Shown here piece after piece: positions 14,430-17,881 of a stretch of DNA of 17,881 nt. Within the stretch, counting starts at the first letter, position 1; every line of letters starts with the position of its first letter. The notes beneath the pieces were generated by a model. It ran no database searches. It saw nothing but the letters and a program-made list of their open reading frames with translations, and was not told the DNA's origin. The DNA comes from Lactovum sp047974165 (GTDB taxonomy: Bacteria; Bacillota; Bacilli; Lactobacillales; Streptococcaceae). The translations under genes were made by a program, and so were the position numbers. The stretch covers positions 1 through 17,881 of the forward strand of contig JBKECB010000035.1 of assembly GCA_047974165.1 (NCBI GenBank), read 5' to 3'.

Positions 14430-14669
14430 TGTGAAGTTAGCAATATAACAAATACAAGCTATCATTAAGTTTGACTTAAAATGAGGTAGAAAGAAATTAA
14501 AAAAGCGATAGTTTATCGATCATTTTATTTATAACCATAATGTTAGCTTCTCTAAAGTTATACTAAATATTAGTACTTTTAAAAATTATATAAGAAGAAA
14601 TTAAGTTTATTTTAGAAATAAATGTCTAATGGATTATTTGATATGATTAAAAAATAGAATAGAGAAAAT
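14430..14669. other. Intergenic region upstream of cas9, with three short inverted repeats
   Basis: 240 bases, very AT-rich, no reading frame of note. It holds three perfect hairpins with three-base loops: TTAAGT-TTG-ACTTAA (14465-14479), CGATA-GTT-TATCG (14506-14518) and TACTAA-ATA-TTAGTA (14561-14575). A possible cas9 -10 is TATGAT at 14642-14647, with no good -35. The ribosome site of cas9 is weak (AGAG at 14661-14664). No CRISPR repeats are present. A GC-bearing nexus hairpin typical of a tracrRNA is not obvious on either strand. Confidence 0.5.
14499..14518 (-). terminator. Possible minus-strand terminator upstream of cas9
   Basis: Read on the minus strand: CGATA, loop AAC, TATCG, then C and six T's (plus-strand A run at 14499-14504). 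The stem is only five pairs, so strength is doubtful. On the plus strand the following T's are interrupted, so it serves the pmpR side less well. Confidence 0.35.
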
Positions 14670-17600
14670 ATGACAAGATATAGTGTTGGTCTAGATATAG
14701 GTATTTCAAGTGTTGGCTGGAGTATCGTGGATATTGATAAAAAGGAAATTGTTGATTTAGGAAGTCGAATTTTTCCTTCAGGTAATGCTGAAAGTAATCA
14801 AAAGAGAAGATCCTTTAGAGGTGCACGCAGACTTATTCGTAGACGGAAGAATAGATTATCTGATTTACAAAAAATTTTATCAGAGAAGGGTTTTCCAATT
14901 AGATTGAATAGCTCAGCGAATGTTTATGAATTACGAGTAAAAGCTTTAACAGAGCAACTTTCAAGAGAAGAGCTTTCTATCGTTTTGTATCATCTTGTGA
15001 AACGTCGTGGAATTTCCTATGATTTAGGTGATCTGGAAGATGATGGAACAAGTGGAGTAACAAACTATAAATCCTCTATTAATGAAAATAGGAAATTGTT
15101 ACAATTAGGAAAAACAGTTGGAGAGATTCAACTAGAGCGATTAAAAAAGTATGGACAGGTACGTGGACAAGTAACGATTGATAACATAAGCTTGTTAAAT
15201 ATATTTCCATCGTCAGCTTATGTAGAAGAAGTAGAGAGAATTTTAAAAACTCAAGAAAGCTTTTATACAGAAATAACAGCTGAATTTATAGATAAAATTA
15301 AAGACTTAATTAGACGTAAGCGTAAGTATTTTCATGGACCAGGAAGTGAGAAGTCACGAACAGATTACGGGATTTACAAAGTAAGTGGTGAAACTCTTGA
15401 AAATCTATTTTCTGAACTTATCGGTAAGGATAAGATTAATGGAGAACGTCGTGCTTCTGCTTCAAGTTTGACAGCTCAAATTTATAATTTATTGAATGAT
15501 CTTAATAACTTAACTGTTCCTAATACAGAAGATGGGAAGTTAACTACTGAGATAAAAATGGAAATTTTAGAAAAAGCAAAAACGACTAATGAACAATTTG
15601 GTTTGACTCAAATTTGTAAAATTATTGGGAGCAAAAAAGAAGAAATTAAAGGTTTTAGAATTGATAAATCAGAAAAACCTATTATTCACACATTATCAGG
15701 ATATAGGAAATTTCGTAAAATTCTTGCTGAAGCAAATGTTGAAGCAAATGATTTGCCTACAGAATTTTTCGATAAAGTAGCAGATATTCTAACTTTAAAT
15801 ACAGAAAAAGCAGAAATTCGTAAGCAACTAGATAAAGAAGAACTTGAAATATCAGATGAAATTAAAGAAATAATTAGTAGAGAAAATAAGAATTTACTTG
15901 TTGATAGTCGTGCAACTTGGCATAGTTTCTCATACAAGACATTAAAACTTCTTATTCCTGAACTGTTAAATACATCAGATGAACAGATGACGATTTTATC
16001 TAAGCGTGGACTTATAAAGGTTGATAATAAAAAGTATCAAGGCTTAACTAAGATTCCAGCAAAGCTAATTACAGAGGAAATATATAATCCAGTTGTTTCA
16101 AAGTCGACTTATGAGTCTATTAATGTGTTCAATGCCATTTCAAAAAGTTTAGGCTCTGAAAATATCGAACATGTGGTTATCGAATTACCTAGAGAAGATA
16201 ATGAAGATGATATTAAAGATAATTATATAGACTTTCAAAAACAACAAAAAAAAGAGAAAAGTGAGGCTGATTTAGAACTTCTTCAACAACTGGATATTTC
16301 TTTTGAGAGCTTGAAATCAAAATATAGACAATATAAAAAACTATCTCAGAAAGTTCGATTTTGGTATCAACAAGAAGGAGTTTGTCCTTATTGTGGTGAG
16401 AAAATTCCTGCAATCAAACTTGTTAATCAGAATGAGAATTTTGAGATTGATCATATTATTCCGATTTCAGTAAGTTTTGATGATTCTCAAGATAATAAAG
16501 TCATTTGTCATAGTAAATGTAACCAAGAGAAAGAAAAGCAAACGCCTTTAGGTTGGATAAATAATGGTGGCGGCTTTGGTCAGAATAAAGAAGACTATAA
16601 ATCAAAAATTAAAGCAAATAAGCATTACTCTAAAAATAAGAAGTATAATTTATTAAATGATGTTGATCTAAATGATATTGAAGTGCGTCGTAGCTTTATA
16701 AGTCGAAATATTAATGATACTCGTTATAGTTCAAAGCTTGTACTTAATGAACTTGAAAGCTTTTTCAAATCAAATAACTTACCGTCAAAAGTAAAAGTAG
16801 TACGTGGTAAGTGGACCTCTCAGATGCGTAAAAAATGGAATAACTCAGGTGGACTTTCAAAATCAAGAGACACACATCATCACCATGCGATTGATGCCAG
16901 TATCATTGCAAGTTTTCCTTTGGTTAAAGTCTTTAGTCATCGTGTTAACTTAATAACTAGTGTGGATATGGAGACAGGCGAAGTTTTAGGAAAAATACCG
17001 ATTCTCTCATATAAAGATTTTAAAAAAGAAGTCATGGAAATTTCTGACTATCCACTTTTTAAACAAATCGAAGAGGCAAATGATATTGGTCATTTTGAAA
17101 AAGATGAAAAGGGACAGAGTTATCTTGTTGAAAACCCCCAAAAAATAAAAAATAATCCTGTGAAATTTAGCCATAAAGTAGATAAAAAAGTAAACCGTGA
17201 AATTGCAAATCAGACAATCTATGGGACACGACAAAGAAAGAAAATAGAGACAAAAGGTCGTGGAAAAAATAAAAAAGAAGTTGAAAAAATAGAAAATTAT
17301 GTATTTGCTTCAGTTAATATTTATGCTTTTGAGTCACGTCCAGGTGTTAAAGGCTGGAAAGATGCTAAAAAACTTTTTGAGAAGACAAAAAATGGAGAAA
17401 AAGTTTTCTTGATGCAGGAAAAAGATCCTAAAACTTGGGAAAAACTTGTTGAAATTCTCAAGACCTATCCAGATAAAATAGAGCAAACTCAAGCAGATGG
17501 AAAAGTAAAAGTTTCATCCCTCTCTCCTTTTGAGCTTTATCGTAAAGAGAATGGATTTGTGACAAAGTATTCTAAGCATAATAATGGTCCTAAAGTTAAA

Positions 17601-17881
17601 AAAATTAAATATTATGACCATAAACTTGGTAGTCATATGGATATAACACCTAAAAATTCTAAGAATAAAGTAATACTAAAGTCAATAAAATCATGGCGAA
17701 CTGATGTTTATTATAATAAACAAACTAAAAGTTATGAGTTATTAGGACTTAAATATAGAGACTTAAAATATACAAATGGAACTTATGGTATTAGCCAAGA
17801 AGATTATGAAAAATTAAAATATGGAATTGAAAAAGATGGTACGATACTTTGGAAACCGATTAGCAAAGAAAGTGAGTTTTG
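14670..17881 (+). CDS. cas9: Cas9 endonuclease, short type II-A (S. thermophilus CRISPR1-like), 3' end cut off
   Basis: RNA-guided DNA endonuclease of a type II CRISPR system. The frame is open for 1070 codons to the window edge. By recall, Streptococcus thermophilus CRISPR1 Cas9 has 1121 residues, and alignment by eye suggests about 100 C-terminal residues (part of the PAM-interacting domain) are missing. RuvC-I: YSVGLDIGISSVGW with Asp9. An arginine-rich bridge helix follows (RRSFRGARRLIRRRKNR). RuvC-II: HVVIELPRE with Glu505. HNH: FEIDHIIPISVSFDDS with Asp594/His595 and Asn618. RuvC-III: RDTHHHHAIDAS with His739 and Asp742. Other close matches to St1Cas9 are KRKYFHGPGSEKSRTDYG, EEIYNPVV and IKYYDHKLGSHMDITPK. 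Four Cys (572, 575, 613, 617) form a likely zinc site in HNH. All nuclease residues are intact. cas1, cas2, csn2 and the array are expected to the right. ATG 14670 gives the family N-terminus. Confidence 0.96.
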   Translation, partial: MTRYSVGLDIGISSVGWSIVDIDKKEIVDLGSRIFPSGNAESNQKRRSFRGARRLIRRRKNRLSDLQKILSEKGFPIRLNSSANVYELRVKALTEQLSREELSIVLYHLVKRRGISYDLGDLEDDGTSGVTNYKSSINENRKLLQLGKTVGEIQLERLKKYGQVRGQVTIDNISLLNIFPSSAYVEEVERILKTQESFYTEITAEFIDKIKDLIRRKRKYFHGPGSEKSRTDYGIYKVSGETLENLFSELIGKDKINGERRASASSLTAQIYNLLNDLNNLTVPNTEDGKLTTEIKMEILEKAKTTNEQFGLTQICKIIGSKKEEIKGFRIDKSEKPIIHTLSGYRKFRKILAEANVEANDLPTEFFDKVADILTLNTEKAEIRKQLDKEELEISDEIKEIISRENKNLLVDSRATWHSFSYKTLKLLIPELLNTSDEQMTILSKRGLIKVDNKKYQGLTKIPAKLITEEIYNPVVSKSTYESINVFNAISKSLGSENIEHVVIELPREDNEDDIKDNYIDFQKQQKKEKSEADLELLQQLDISFESLKSKYRQYKKLSQKVRFWYQQEGVCPYCGEKIPAIKLVNQNENFEIDHIIPISVSFDDSQDNKVICHSKCNQEKEKQTPLGWINNGGGFGQNKEDYKSKIKANKHYSKNKKYNLLNDVDLNDIEVRRSFISRNINDTRYSSKLVLNELESFFKSNNLPSKVKVVRGKWTSQMRKKWNNSGGLSKSRDTHHHHAIDASIIASFPLVKVFSHRVNLITSVDMETGEVLGKIPILSYKDFKKEVMEISDYPLFKQIEEANDIGHFEKDEKGQSYLVENPQKIKNNPVKFSHKVDKKVNREIANQTIYGTRQRKKIETKGRGKNKKEVEKIENYVFASVNIYAFESRPGVKGWKDAKKLFEKTKNGEKVFLMQEKDPKTWEKLVEILKTYPDKIEQTQADGKVKVSSLSPFELYRKENGFVTKYSKHNNGPKVKKIKYYDHKLGSHMDITPKNSKNKVILKSIKSWRTDVYYNKQTKSYELLGLKYRDLKYTNGTYGISQEDYEKLKYGIEKDGTILWKPISKESEF

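Noticed and set aside
14499..14520. CGATA-GTT-TATCG as a plus-strand terminator of the YebC-family gene
   Set aside because: The stem is five pairs and the downstream T's are broken up on the plus strand; the T run is continuous only on the minus strand.
15686..17234. Minus-strand open frames inside cas9 (15686-15937, 16213-16413, 17007-17234)
   Set aside because: They are shadows of the cas9 coding frame, have no ribosome sites of note and show low-complexity translations.
14430..17881. A CRISPR array or cas1/cas2/csn2 in the window
   Set aside because: No regularly spaced direct repeats were seen and the cas9 frame runs to the last base, so these genes cannot be in view.
1..17881. tRNA or rRNA genes, insertion sequences or phage attachment sites
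   Set aside because: No cloverleaf-like segments, rRNA motifs, transposase frames or paired terminal repeats were found on reading both strands, within the limits of inspection by eye.

Overview
The window is AT-rich, low-GC Gram-positive DNA. Gene order and protein sequences point to Streptococcaceae, most likely a Lactococcus or close relative. This is inferred from the gap sequence, from the nadD N-terminus as I recall it in lactococci, and from the yqeG-yqeH ... yhbY-nadD-yqeK-rsfS-methyltransferase-tmcAL order. No database search was possible.

Layout. (1) 1-816: the decayed 3' end of a large membrane or surface protein gene. It is mostly readable in one frame but carries several stops and two frame changes. 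(2) 1055-2065: gap (glyceraldehyde-3-phosphate dehydrogenase) with its own promoter, a 5' UTR hairpin and strong terminators. (3) 2179-4855, minus strand: an OmpR-type response regulator, a histidine kinase and a lipoprotein with two PepSY domains, forming a likely envelope-sensing unit. (4) 4962-6622: yqeG and yqeH. Both start exactly where an extended -10 box predicts transcription to begin and both lack a Shine-Dalgarno, so both look leaderless. (5) 6642-8308: a 72-residue protein of unknown function, translationally coupled to a flotillin. (6) 8399-9904: glpK, alone, with the HPr phosphorylation histidine. (7) 9973-13639: a tight operon yhbY-nadD-yqeK-rsfS-methyltransferase-tmcAL. It covers ribosome assembly and silencing, NAD synthesis, dinucleotide hydrolysis and tRNA modification. 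(8) 13716-14429: a YebC/PmpR-family gene. (9) 14670 to the window end: a large open frame that is clearly Cas9, cut by the window edge.

How the genes fit together. The housekeeping centre is a translation and ribosome-maturation neighbourhood, interrupted by the flotillin pair and glpK. The Cas9 belongs to the short type II-A class typified by Streptococcus thermophilus CRISPR1 Cas9. Its three RuvC motifs and HNH centre are intact, and the HNH domain also carries four cysteines arranged like a zinc site. No CRISPR repeats and no cas1, cas2 or csn2 are visible here; they would lie beyond the right edge. The 240 bases between the YebC gene and cas9 hold three short perfect inverted repeats. On the minus strand one of these is followed by six T's with a TATAAT box about 80 bases upstream of it. 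That makes a divergent small RNA, possibly the tracrRNA, a testable idea but not an established call.
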